Positions 1 to 11,574 of a stretch of DNA of 64,000 nt are shown one piece after another. The stretch is from Rhodamnia argentea. Its lineage: Eukaryota > Streptophyta > Magnoliopsida > Myrtales > Myrtaceae. The notes beneath the pieces were generated by a model. That model made no database searches. It saw nothing but the letters and a program-made list of their open reading frames with translations, and was not told the DNA's origin. The position numbers and the translations under genes are program-made. Every line of letters begins with the position of its first letter. Positions within the stretch are counted from its first letter, which is position 1. Location of the stretch: contig NC_063157.1 of the NCBI RefSeq assembly GCF_020921035.1, positions 10,018,001 through 10,082,000 of the forward strand, written 5' to 3'.

Positions 1-423
<423 letters not shown>

Positions 424-540
424 TTTTGGCTAGCACTGACAAGTTTCAGCCCCAAGATGAGAGAGAGAGAGAGAGCAGCTTGGAACTTCAAGTGAAAGGC
501 CAGGGAGAGAAGTGAGGAGGAAGATGGACAAGTCCATTGT

Positions 541-547
541 TTATATA
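541..547 (-). promoter_or_regulatory. Probable TATA box of the expansin gene
   Basis: Read on the minus strand this is TATATAA, about 120 bases upstream of the expansin ATG. A start some 30 bases downstream would give a 5' leader of roughly 85-90 bases that includes the short GA/CT run at 462-477. Position and sequence fit a plant core promoter. No transcript evidence is available. Confidence 0.5.
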
Positions 548-2521
548 GAAGTGGAAGGGGATGGGAAGTGGTGGGGAATAAAACAGAGGGATGGAAACAT
601 GGAGGAACAGTATCAAAACTACCAACTGAAACAGAAAAAAAGAAGAAACAGAAACTGCTTAAAAATTAACACAAGTATTGTGGACATGGAGTGGGAAGGA
701 CTCCCACTTTTTTTCTGCCCTTTGTTTCGTGGAATTCCCTGTATTCTGCCTAGGTTTGTGATCCCTCTTGGTGGACTTTTTGACCCTTTTTAGTTTGTGA
801 GGACCAAGGCACGTTGGGAAGAGGCCCCATTGGTTCAGTTGAAGACCGGTCAGAGAGAGGTGGCAATTTGGGCGAGGAAGGAATTGAATTTGATTCTTCG
901 TGGGGGTGGTGTTAAGATGCCGACGAAGCGCATTTAATTGGAGCTTTGCACTTGCTCAACTTGCCCCCAAAAAATCCACCTTGATTGCGCGAGCATGGTC
1001 TCTGTTTCCACTAGGCTTGATGGCTTCAGTAGTTTCCCTAGGGGGATTGCAATGCATTGAACAACTGTGGAGGAAAGGAAAGGTGCGTGATTGACTGAGA
1101 TGGACTTGTGCTTTTGTTGGTGTGTGTATTCATGCGTAATGCCTTTGAATGTATTAGGGCAGTCAAGAGCAATCTTCAGCTAAATGACAAAGGAAATGAG
1201 AAAAAGAAAGACATGGACCGGGTAAGCGGGCACATGTACCATACGCATCACGGGGATCATCAAAGAATAGAAATGGACAAGTCATGTGTGGTGCGCGGGA
1301 ACTTTTTTAGCAATTGCACTAATGTGAAGTTTATAGTTACAAACATGTAACTCGTATATGATAATACAACTGTACTTAGATCGTATCGACTTTTTCTCGA
1401 TCTAATATCGTACCCCTCGCGAAAAGATGCTACAAGAAAAGAATCGCAAAATAGCCTGCGTGCGGGAATTGGTTACACGAGTTACGAAGTATCTAAAAAG
1501 GCTCTTCCTTTGAGAAAATTGCATTCAATTGCGAGCAAGTGAAGAGTTGGTGGGGGCAGTTAGCTAACCCTTGAGCTGAAACCAAAATAGCCTCAACTTA
1601 TTGCAGTCCTAAAACAAAATTAAGAAAAGGTCCTAGAGGTCTGGGCCTTTTTCCAGAGAGTGCTTAGTTAGGTTCCATAGGGCGGCCGTAGCTGATTTAA
1701 TATGACCATAGTGAATTCATGTAGCCAGCAAGCAGCATACTATTCAATGTCAGTGAATAATTTGAGAGGTTGGGAAGAGATTGTGCTATTCAAGTTCAAC
1801 CGAAAGGGAAAAAAGATAAAAGAAAAAGCAAGGATTTTGTCAGCCATTGAGCTGCAAGATTCTTCCTCCTCCTCCTCCTCCTCCTTCTCCTTCTTCTGCA
1901 TGAAATGGTGACGGTTGACAGTTAAAGACACTCCAACGGAAATCCATGTCAACAGATGCTGGAAAACATGTCGAAAGGAACATCAGCATACGCAAAGTAT
2001 GAGGAATCCCACTAAAGTTTTTAGTCGGTGAGGCCCCTCTTTTTGGTCGCTTATCTTCTTAGATAGATGCTCTGAGTCTGACTCAACAAACGAGAGGCAG
2101 CATTGCGATGTCGCAGAGTCCGTGCTTTGCTTTACAGCCACTTTGAAGCAGGACCAGTGTCATCTGCTACCTTTTGTCCACCTCTAACCAAAAGGAAAAT
2201 TAAAATGCAGAAAGGCCAAAAAAACAAGAGAAATGGAAAGTGTTAATTCGAGACGTAAGCCGCAATTAGCTGCACAACTTGGACCTCATTAATGGACAGT
2301 ATGAACAAAAGGGTCTTCAAATCTTCTGATTATTTTTTTCTGGGTTGAATACTATTTACATGATTTGGAGAGATTTTTGAGATTCTTCGGTTTATGAGTA
2401 AGAAGGAGAATATTTATCACATGGCCCCATCTGGGCACATGGGGTGCTGCGGGGTGATGAAGAATACTAACCCTTGTTTAATCTGACTTTTCATCATCAT
2501 CATCATCAGTTTGTGGGAATT
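548..2521. other. Intergenic, upstream of the expansin gene
   Basis: I see no coding exon on either strand. The space holds a short (TCC)n run at 1862-1880 and a (CAT)n run near 2493-2509. Short open frames here have no recognisable domain and look like chance. Distal expansin promoter elements may lie here but cannot be read from sequence alone. Confidence 0.5.
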
Positions 2522-2790
2522 CGATTAAAATTCCAAATAAGGGCCTAAAGTGCTTTTATTTTCTCAAATAAGGGTATGAAATAGATATTACTTCAAATAA
2601 GGGCATACAATACTCTTATTGTTTCAAAGACGGCCTAATTCGAGAAAATAAAAAAAGTAAATGATGAGAATGTTGTTGGTTAGGCCCATTCTTTGTCACG
2701 TACTTCAAGTCTTTATTTAAGACAAGGTTCACTTCAGATTCTTCTTTGAGAAAATGATGGTATTTCGGACTTTTATTTGAAATTTTCTCG
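2522..2790. mobile_element. Small MULE-like inverted-repeat element, about 270 bp
   Basis: The two ends are imperfect inverted repeats. The left reads TAAAATTCCAAATAAGGGCC, and the right, reverse-complemented, reads GAAAATTTCAAATAAAAGTC. GGAATT occurs just outside both ends as a possible remnant of a target duplication. It shares its ends with the larger element at 57,444-58,426, so the two are copies of one family. There is no coding capacity. Confidence 0.6.
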
Positions 2791-3017
2791 GGAATTTGCA
2801 AAGAAATATTATAATGAATTCTTGCCATTCCCCATTGGACATGCAACTTCTGCTCAGCTCAGCGAGCCTCTTGACTTTTTTTTCCCTTTTTCCCTTTGGG
2901 CACCAAAGCTAAACAAGTGAGCACGAAACTTACTGCCTCAAATTCAGGATCTTCTGGAGTTAGGTTAAACTAAAAGGTGGCCTGCATGTGGCCAACCAAC
3001 CCAGCTTAGAATAAGCG

Positions 3018-3043
3018 CTCTCTCTCTCTCTCTCTCTCTCTCT
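3018..3043. repeat. (CT)n microsatellite
   Basis: About 13 uninterrupted CT units, followed by a further imperfect CTCT stretch to about 3053. It lies in intergenic DNA. From here to about 3864 I see no gene and no clear repeat. Confidence 0.9.
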
Positions 3044-3864
3044 ACTCTCTCTCAATTGCTTTTCTTCTCATTCATTTGTTTAAGAGAAGTTGGACCCTTT
3101 TGCAGCCATCTCTTTTTGGCCGCCTTAGCTGTTTCTGTATGATGGGTGTGAGTTGCTGTCCTTGGTTCTCCCCGGATAATATTCCGAGAACTCGTCCTGA
3201 GCTTTACAGCGAAGACAAGGCTCCGGCGTGCGAGGATACAACCGCGCATACGTGAAAATGTCGCGTGTTGTGGGGGCGCGCAGGCGCAGGAGCTATCGCT
3301 TTTTTATCTTTAAGCTCTCTAATCTAATGATTATCAGTTGTTAAGAGGATTGTACATGACTCGTCCATGGACACCGCGCCTTGTCTGAATAACCGGCATC
3401 CCGAGGGCCCTTCGTGCGGTCATCATGATAAAGAAAGGAAGACGGACGCAGAGTTCGCATTGGACAGCTTCGTGTTTCTTTTTAAGAGCTTTGTTAGCTT
3501 TTTTGGATAACTATGAGAGTTACAACATGTTGTGTGGTGACAAATTCGCGGATCCCATAAAAAATTTTAATTACTTGCCATTTATTTTTATGTGGCCTAG
3601 AACATATAGTCGATCTTATAGTGGATTAAGAACAGTTACGTAATCATATTCTTCTAATTAATTTGTCATCATAGGTCCATAAATGGTTTGGAAAAGACCG
3701 TGGCGCAACTCACCCGACATGAAATTGCTGTAGTAGTGTAATTGATTGAAAGCATAACTTAAATAAAATGGTTGGCCATATTTTTCCTCGTTGCTGGCAA
3801 AGCGGGAAGGAAAAATCATGTCAAGGTTGTGGGCAAAAGTCGAATGGTTGTAGGAGTGATTTGT

Positions 3865-4440
3865 GTTGGGATTATCCCACATCGGCTGTGAAAGGGATTA
3901 GTGGTAGGTCTATAGTGTGAGGGAAAGCCTCACCTCATGAGCTAGCTCTTGGAATGAGAGAAGCCCAAGACCACCCAAGAATTTGTGTCTCCAGAAATTG
4001 GAATAACATCATTTCAACTCGAATTTTTCACCGAAATGCATGAGATCGTCGTCCAACCGAGAAGAGAGATTGGGGGCGCTATGCTGTGATGGCGGATGAG
4101 GGAGAGAAGACCGAGACGGAGCTGACCAGTGGAGGGCCAGTGGAGGGAGTTGTGCCCGTTAGGGGTGAACAGGGACGGCGATGGCGACAACAACAATGGC
4201 AACCTAAGGCACCGAGTAAGGATGGCGGTCGGATGTGGTAGGGTGTGGCCACCTGCGACGGCGATGGCAGCAGATGGTGGTGGCTGGTGGAGGTTTCGAG
4301 GTGATTGGTATTAGCGTTTGTTGAGAACTTTAGGGTTTGAGACAATCTCCAAGGAGTAATTCGATCATTTCATGACATGGCCTCGTCTAGAGGTTCGAAA
4401 ACTGCTTTTCAAAAATCATTAGTATAAAAGTGGATTTTGA
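3865..4440. repeat. Dispersed repeat with LTR-like left end, related to 32.7-33.3 kb
   Basis: The left end TGTTGGGATTATCCCACATC resembles the start of many short plant LTR elements. The right half (4080-4400) is a GGT/GGC-rich segment closely related to 32,870-33,240. Shared landmarks include a GGATGGTGGTGG-type run, AAGGTGATTG-like text, and 'GGGTTTG...CAATCTC' near the end. Open frames inside are low-complexity Gly/His/Pro stretches and do not look like real genes. I cannot fix both ends, so the class is uncertain. Confidence 0.45.
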
Positions 4441-4465
4441 TGAACACTAATCTATGTTTTAACAA

Positions 4466-5013
4466 GAAAAATTACTAAAAAAAATCGTAAACTTATTATA
4501 ATTATGTCAATTTATTCTCAAACATTTTTTTTGCTAACTAAGTCATAAACCATTTTTTTTCACGAACGATGACGCCGACCGTCTTTCATGACACGACCGA
4601 CGCTAACATAGACGTTTTTAAATAATATTTTGATATATCTTTCGAATTATGTTTTTTTCTCTTTTTTTATTTCTTGGGTTAAGGGTTGGCTGACCCTCGC
4701 CGGCCACGAGGAGGGCAGAAGACCCTCGCCGGGGGCAAGCGAGGGCCGCAACACCTTCGCTAGGGGCTAGCGAGGGCTGTGGGGTCTTTGCCTAGCCTGT
4801 GGCTGGTGGCCCTTAGCAAGAGAGAGAGAGAGGGAAAGAGAGAATAAAAATTAGAAAAATCAAAATATGTCAATGATTTCTGGCCAAAATTAGATAGATG
4901 GACTGAATTAAAATAAATGCAAAATATTTAAAACTCGATTGGCAAAAACGAAAAATGTTTAGGACTTAATTGACTGAATAGCAATATGTTCGGGACTTTT
5001 CTGGTAATTTTCC
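4466..5013. mobile_element. MULE-like inverted-repeat element, family A copy 1
   Basis: The left end starts GAAAAATTACTAAAAAAAAT. The right end, reverse-complemented, starts GGAAAATTACCAGAAAAGTC. Inside is a GC-rich block (4683-4800) with repeated GACCCTCGCC / GCGAGGGC words, set in AT-rich flanks. The same ends recur at 5523-5931, in weaker form at 6957-7409, and as a half copy near 10,740-11,359. It is non-coding. Confidence 0.6.
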
Positions 5014-5522
5014 TTTTTCAACTACTTCCGTTAAAATTTATAGTTGCGCGCTCCATTTTATTAGTGTAGTGAGCTGCGGTTCCCAAAGCCAATCGAAGCT
5101 TTGCCGTTGGCGCGGTGCCGTTGCTCCTAATAAAAAGCATTCATTCCTACTTGCGAATAGCCAACTATCAATACTTTAAATGATCGGACATCGTTAGCTA
5201 GGATGCCCCTTCCTTCACATGGAGCTCATTAGGATCTTGTCATGTGTTCTTGCAATGGATGCTTCATTAAGACTTACCACAAGATCCCCTCCTTGATTTT
5301 ATTCTCTCTCTCTCTTTTTTTTTTTATTTATATTCCCGAAGTATCTCGTGAACGTATCGCAAAATCAGGACCAAAACAATACAAATTTTCGGAAATCAAG
5401 GTCGTATGAAGCTTCAAGAATGTCAAGAGGGGGTCTTCCTTAATCTAATGCAACCCTTAAACAAGATGGACATAGAAAAGGAGCATGCGAGATTATCGAA
5501 GAACGAGCAGATGTTGTTTATC
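5014..5522. other. Intergenic
   Basis: Nothing supportable on either strand. A pyrimidine-rich run lies at 5300-5330. Confidence 0.4.
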
Positions 5523-5931
5523 GGGAAAATTATAAAAAAAAATCCTAAATCTATTATAATTATATCAATTCAGCCCTCAATCTTTTTTTTTTTTTTTGCC
5601 AATTTGTTTGTCTATTAAGTCCTAAACTATTTGTATTTGTGCCAATTCAATCCATTCGACTAATTTTGACTGGAAATCACCGCTATAGATGCTTGCTATC
5701 CTACATGGCATGGCCGATGCCGACGTATATAATTTTTAATAATTTTTAATAATTTTTTATTTTTTATTTTTTTTTTTTTTTTTCCTTTTCTTTTTTTTTC
5801 TTCCCTTCTTCCTTATTCCTCTAGCTAGTCACCGGATCTCGGTTGCTGGAAAAATATTTAGGATTCAATTGACATTATGATTGAATTGGCATAAATATAA
5901 TTAATTTAAAAAAATTTATATAATTTTCCCA
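5523..5931. mobile_element. MULE-like inverted-repeat element, family A copy 2, with 9-bp target duplication
   Basis: The ends are GGGAAAATTATAAAAAAAAA on the left and, reverse-complemented, TGGGAAAATTATATAAATTT on the right. They are flanked by TTGTTTATC (5514-5522) and TGGTTTATC (5932-5940), a 9-base duplication with one mismatch. A 9-bp duplication is typical of Mutator-like elements. The interior is AT-rich with long T runs, and no transposase is present. Confidence 0.68.
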
Positions 5932-5940
5932 TGGTTTATC

Positions 5941-6681
5941 TGTACGCTATCGTGCGACATCGACCGCTGAAACCTTCCCCGGATCCCACAAAAATTTATC
6001 GTACGTTCATACATGGAGAATAGCGATCGATTCCCATGATCCTCGATCATCTTCATTTATTGTTCCAAGCCTCCACCAGCTTTGGATTTTACAAGTCTTC
6101 TTTCTCTTTGTCCACTAGCTAGCGGGACCACGTTCCTCGACCAAGACATCAAGCATAAAAAATACGTAGGTCAAACGATACGTTAAGCACCATGTTAGTG
6201 CAATCTAATTTTATTAGGAGAAAAGTAGTTGAGTGCATTGACAAAGAAGCGAAAGAAGGGGGCATCCGTATTCCGTAATCAACTAGTGAGCGTTCACATT
6301 CTCTCGTTGGGAAATTTCCCTCTCCAGGAGGATGATATCTTACTTTGGAAGCATGCTATGAAGAAGCCTTGTTTGGCCGGACCACGAGGTTCAACAAGCA
6401 ATCGATATTATTAGAACTCACATGCACACAAAGCCGGCTAATGGAGATTCTAACGAGTGGCCAAAGAGAGCCTCCGCAATGTGAAAGAGCGCACGCGCCT
6501 GGCTACACGACCTTATATTCGATGCAAGTCCACATGGACAAATTCTTATCTGGACCAGGGTCCACATAGATCAGATCCACGAAGACCGTTGATTGCACGA
6601 GCTTTCTATGGTTGCGATCACTTTGGATCTATGAATCTAGATTCGAGCATAATATTCTGTCCACATGCATTTGATGTGGTG
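5941..6681. other. Intergenic
   Basis: No exon, RNA gene or clear repeat recognised. The short open frames overlap each other on both strands and lack any family signature. Confidence 0.4.
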
Positions 6682-6689
6682 GTATCGGA

Positions 6690-6892
6690 TAGACGTGGCC
6701 GGTTCGTCCAAACTGGCGGTTCCAGTTCCTAGAAAAGGTGGAACTGGAACCGGCCCTTGAAGGGGCCGGTTCCGATTCCCGGGCCCAACGACTCTTTCCT
6801 CCCGGGCCTCCCCTTTAAAAAAAAAAATGGTTGGAACCGTGGGCCCGATCAACGGGCCGATTCCGGGTCCTGGTTCCATTTAGCCATGTCTA
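6690..6892. mobile_element. hAT-like MITE, about 200 bp
   Basis: The terminal repeats are TAGACGTGGCC (left) and, reverse-complemented, TAGACATGGCT (right). The flanks are GTATCGGA (6682-6689) and GTATCGAA (6893-6900), an 8-base target duplication with one mismatch, as left by hAT transposases. The interior is rich in GGGCC/GGTTCC words and can fold back on itself. It is non-coding. Confidence 0.7.
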
Positions 6893-6956
6893 GTATCGAA
6901 TGCTACCCATCAAGACCAGTGGAAAAAGGAGACAAAATGGTTGATTGGCCATGCAT

Positions 6957-7409
6957 GGGATAATTGTCCAAACAATCATCATCTTATTGTACAATGGCTA
7001 ATTCGGTCATAAACTTTTCAATTTAGCCAATTTAGTCATAAATCTTTTGACGATTTTTTAATGTAGTCTTTTCGGCCAATTTTGGTCAGAATTCACTCAC
7101 GGGCGCAATCTTCATGATTTTTTAAAAATAAATTGAATTGTTGTCCCTTTTCTTTTCCTTTTTGCAAGGCCCTCGCTTGTACTAGTTGCCAGCCATCGTC
7201 GAGATTGGCCATCGGAAAAGGAACAAAAAAAAATGACAAGAAAAATAGAAAATTTAAAAGTTCACACAGATCGGCAGTGGTTTTCTAGCCAAAAGTGACT
7301 AGAACTACTAAAATCATCAAAAGGTTTATAACTAAACTAGCATAATTGAAAAGTTTATAACTGAATTGACTGTTGTATAATAATTTAACAATTTTTGTAT
7401 AATTTTTCC
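6957..7409. mobile_element. Degraded MULE-like element, family A copy 3
   Basis: The right end reverse-complements to GGAAAAATTATACAAAAATT. The left end carries the matching 'TAATTGTCC...GGTCATAAACTT' text. The interior retains the family phrase 'GGCCAATTTTGGTCAGAATT' and a short piece of the GC-rich block near 7165-7215. Its boundaries are less certain than those of copies 1 and 2. Confidence 0.45.
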
Positions 7410-8929
7410 GATCACGCAGACCGAGTACGCTGCAAGGGAAAAAGAAGTTATCTCTTATGAACTTGAACACCCTTTTGAACTTCTTGTTTAGTTAAAATTT
7501 CCGCTAATTGTTGAGATGCATTGAAGAAGGGCGATCCCCATTTCAAATAGTTCACACAGACAATTTTCCTAGTAACCAAGCAAAAAAATATACCCGTGAG
7601 AAAAACCCTACCGTGTCGCAAATTCATTTTCTAGCGAAAACGTCCAATAGCTTTGTCCATATATATAATGATACGAGCATTATTTTTGTCTTGCATTGCC
7701 TAGCTGCGACATATCCGTGTGAAGAGATTTTCTGGCCGCCGGCATCTTGATGGGGCCGCAGTGACGGCCCTTTCGCACATCGTTTCGAGAAGCTAACAAC
7801 AACACAAAACTTGCCGGCCTTAGACCAGCTTGAGTTTCATCACGGACAAGTGTCGAACGCTGCCTGGTCTGTCATGTCTCAGCCGCTGGACATCATCTAG
7901 ACTTGGATACAAACTCAAGGAACTTGAGTTTGAAGGAGACATAAAGGTATTTAGAGATTTCATTCTAGTGATTCTATATATCCCACAAAATTGCGCATAT
8001 AATTATGGCAGGCATATGTTATTTTATATACTCATCTTATAAAACCTTTTCGATAACGCTCTGGGTGGCCAACGTTGTCGCTTTCTCAACCCTTTCAATC
8101 TTCCTCTAATGAGAAGGAAAAAAAAATGATACGAATAGAAGGCGCCATGTATGTCCTCATTAAAAGGTTAGATGCTTCACAAAGCCGGCAAATATTCATC
8201 ATATAAACTAGACTAATGTCCACATCCAATTTTTTTCTTTAAGTGGTAGGAGTTTTGTCTGTGGGAGTAATGACGGACGGAACCTACGACTTAAAGAGCC
8301 GGTCTCTTATTATAAGAGTTGCAAAACATGATCGAGATCGCAATTTGTAAGCAAAATCCGCGATTGCCTACGAGGGAATGGCCGGGCGAGCGAGCGAGCG
8401 ATCCAGTTCAATGGCACCGACGACAATTGATAAAAGGGAGAGAATCGAGGGAATTAGTTTGATGTACGAAGTCGAATCACATGATCGATACGTAATTCGA
8501 CTTGCACCCTCGTCACGTGGCACCCGAATGCATTCGCCGCAAAAATATACCTGAAAATGCTTGGTACGATTGTAATCAAGTACCTTGTCCAATTATGTAC
8601 CAGAAATTTCAAAGTCTTACTATAGGAGGTCTCCGTTAACTAAATTTCCATGAAGTATGGAATTTGCTCATGTGACCCCGTTTATTCAGCAGAAATTATA
8701 CACATAAAATTGCTATGTGATTTACTTACTTGACAAAAGTTATGCCAACTCAATCTAAAACAACTTAGAATTTTCTTTTTGTTCGTTTTTTTTTTTTCAT
8801 TTTTTTTCCTTCTCTTCTTCTTTTTTCTCTTTGTTTTCACTTACGGACAGCGACCGACGGGCGGCCACATGGACACGAGAGGGAGGGAGGGAGACCGCAT
8901 GCGAGACATAAAGAGTGAGCGATGAAAAG
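7410..8929. other. Intergenic
   Basis: About 1.5 kb in which I see no gene on either strand. It includes a T-rich stretch at 8780-8840. None of the short frames shows a domain, a plausible codon pattern or splice sites joining to others. Confidence 0.4.
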
Positions 8930-9131
8930 AATTCTTATTTTTATTTCTATTCCCGAAATAGAAAAATAGAAAAGTTTTAATTCTCATTTCTGTTACAAAC
9001 CTATTTCTTGGCTATAATTTATCCCGAAAATAAAAAAAAATGAAATTATTTTACCAAATGGATTTCTGTTTCAAACATGTTATCGAAAAAAGAAAAATAA
9101 AGAAACGGAATGGTTATCATTCATGTTATTA

Positions 9132-10255
9132 GGGTCTGTTTGGTAACGTTTCTATTTCTCTGTTTCTGTTTTCCTAAACAAAAAAGAATCAAAAACATAT
9201 TTGATAACTCAAATAATTCTGATTATAATTTTGCTCTCGGAAATACTTTTGGACCAAAAATAAGAAAAAAAAAAGTTGATTCTCTAAATAAAGAACACTT
9301 TTGAGAATCAAAAAGTTAACGATGGTCTTCTTACACTTTTGTCGAATGCCCGCAAGGCGTGGGTTGGATCAACCCGACCCAGTTCGGATAATTTTTTTAA
9401 TAAAAATTTCGAACAAAAAATTTAGAAAATGATTAAAACAATGCAAAAAATGGAAAATTCATAAAATATAAAAAATGGGAAAAAATCAGAAAAATTCCAA
9501 AATTTCAAAAAAAAAATCTCAAAAATTAGGAGATGGGTCATTTCAATTGGCCAATCCTATTTTTTACCATTTTGCCTTTCGATTTCTTCCGAATGACAAT
9601 TTTGGCCCTCATGGACAAATCGTTCCAAAAAATCCCAAAAATTCCAAAAAAAATCTCAAAAGTAGGAAATTGGTCCATTCAATCGGCCAATCCTGTTTTT
9701 GGTAATTTTGCCTTTAGATTTTCCTTAAGCCTTGCATAATTTGTTGTTGAAGTATCATGCTACATCAATGACCATCCGTGTGGTATCAAAGGGTAAAATT
9801 GAGCCATCTATGTGGCAGAGATGGATGTTATTCATTCTGAGCAATAAAAGATAATTAGAGTCATCTATTTCATCCTTAGCACATGCATAACCTCAAGAAA
9901 AGCATGGGAAATAACAATTTTAGCCTATTATCCTTTCAAGGAACAAATCTAAAGCATCCTTATTTTGACCAAAAAGATGTCATGATGCAAAAGGATCGCA
10001 ATTGTGAGGTTTGAGGAAAATCATCAAATGTGATTATGTAATTATTTGATTTAAATGACAAATTGGGAAGAGAAATGATTTTCCATAACATAAATTTTGT
10101 ACAGTTACTAAACGCATTTCTGTTTCGAGAACAAAAATTTTACATAGTTACCAAACGCGTTTTGATTCTTTAAAATTCATTCGTAGAATAGAATCAAAAA
10201 AAATAATTCTAATTAGAATCACTTTTTTGGAATAAAAACATTACTAAACAGGCCC
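9132..10255. mobile_element. PIF/Harbinger-like (Tourist-type) non-autonomous element, 1.12 kb
   Basis: The left end is GGGTCTGTTTGGTAACGTTT and the right end, reverse-complemented, is GGGCCTGTTTAGTAATGTTT. TTA lies directly outside both ends (9129-9131 and 10256-10258), the 3-bp target duplication of PIF/Harbinger elements. It holds an internal tandem duplication (9486-9592 and 9627-9724). Sequence just to its left (8930-9125) repeats similar 'TTTCTATT..AGAAAAATAGAAA' text, perhaps a second, broken copy. No transposase frame is present. Confidence 0.72.
9486..9724. repeat. Tandem duplication inside the Harbinger-like element
   Basis: Two copies of a roughly 100-base unit start about 140 bases apart. 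Both carry 'CAAAAA...ATCTCAAAA', then 'TTGGCCAATCCTATTTTT' or 'TCGGCCAATCCTGTTTTT', then 'TTTTGCCTTT.GATTT'. The copies have diverged moderately. They open short frames by chance but have no coding signature. Confidence 0.65.
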
Positions 10256-10734
10256 TTAGTCACCGCTACGTGCAACATACGCCGTCATGTCACACATGTC
10301 GCTTGCTTGCGTCACCTGCCGCTTCACCCTTGGGTGCAATATTGCATCGCTCGAGGCATTGTTGTCAATTATTGTGTACTTGCAGCCCACGACGCCCTTT
10401 CTCGCTCTCAATCTCTCTCACCTACCTTCGACCGAGGTTGCGACCAAATGAAATGGACTGAAAGTAACAACAAAGAAGGCTGAATTGGCCGTCCTAAGAT
10501 TTTTTAAACTCTTTCATGCAAACAACATGCAGAGAATGAAATAATTCTTGTGAATGAAATATGCTATGCGTAGCAAATATTTCCTATCAGGAAAAGAAGT
10601 ATGGGATACGAAAAATTGTAAAGCAATTTATAGTGCTTTGACATTTGCACTTGGTCTACTATACTCTCCCAACTCTAGCAGTCCAATAATAAAAATCCAC
10701 TAGTGTAATCCTTATAACATCTAGTCCGCACAGG

Positions 10735-11359
10735 CAGCGCCATGTGGGACGACCGGCATCCGTGTCAGCAATTTCCGGTCAAAATTAGCTGGATGAACCG
10801 AATTGACACCGTTGAAACAAATGCGAAAGCGAACACATAACACAAGGATTTACGTGGTTCAATCAAGGTGATCTACGTCCACGGGCGAGGCAAAACGAAA
10901 TTCTACTATGATTAAAGAGAGTACAGATTATGTAAATCAATTTTATTGATCGAATAAAAGCACACGGCTCACTAGTCTCTCACATAAGGAAAATCCTCAA
11001 TACAATCGAAAAGAAACCATAGCCGCAGTATAAAATAAAGCCCAAAAAATTTTCTCGGGGGCATTGCCCCCGAACCCCTATACAAATATGTTCGCACCGC
11101 AATGGAGATTTGTTCGCTTGCTTTGAGTTGGGCATATTGGCCCAACTCTCTGCGTCACAAATTAAATCTCAATTTTTCTCCACTTTTTGGGCCTCACAAA
11201 AATATGTCGGGTTGGGTGATAAACCGGACCAGGTACATAAAATTCAAGACATATTTAACAGACACAAATGTAAAAGGTTTATAACTCAATTGCAAAAAAA
11301 AATTTTAGTATTGAATTAGCGCCATTGCAATAAGCTAAGGACTTTTTTGCTAATATTCC
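10735..11359. mobile_element. Half copy of family A split by a roughly 440-bp insertion
   Basis: The family A phrase 'CCGGTCAAAATTAGCTGGAT' ends at about 10,816, and its continuation resumes at 11,271 ('GTTTATAACTCAATTG...AGGACTTTTTTGCTAATATT'). The intervening piece begins 'CGAAAGCGAACACATAACAC', has 'ATTTACGTGGTTC' and 'TACGTCCACGGGCGAGG', and is flanked by ACAAATG on both sides (10,817-10,823 and 11,264-11,270). That is consistent with a younger insertion carrying a 7-bp duplication. The inserted text resembles widespread plant LTR or short retroelement sequence, and I cannot classify it. Confidence 0.45.
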
Positions 11360-11574
11360 CAAGTAATTTGTGTATATAGAAATCGGAACATCATTTCATA
11401 GTTTTGCTGGGAAACTTTAGCTCTAATTTTCCCAATGCGCATGAGGACCTCCTTAAGGTGTAGTGAAATTGGAAAGATAGCTTGACCTTTTTTAGGACTA
11501 AGCACACAAACATAACGAAAATAGAGAGTAAATGTGAGAAGAAAATATCGAAACATAAGATTTTTATCCTAGTT

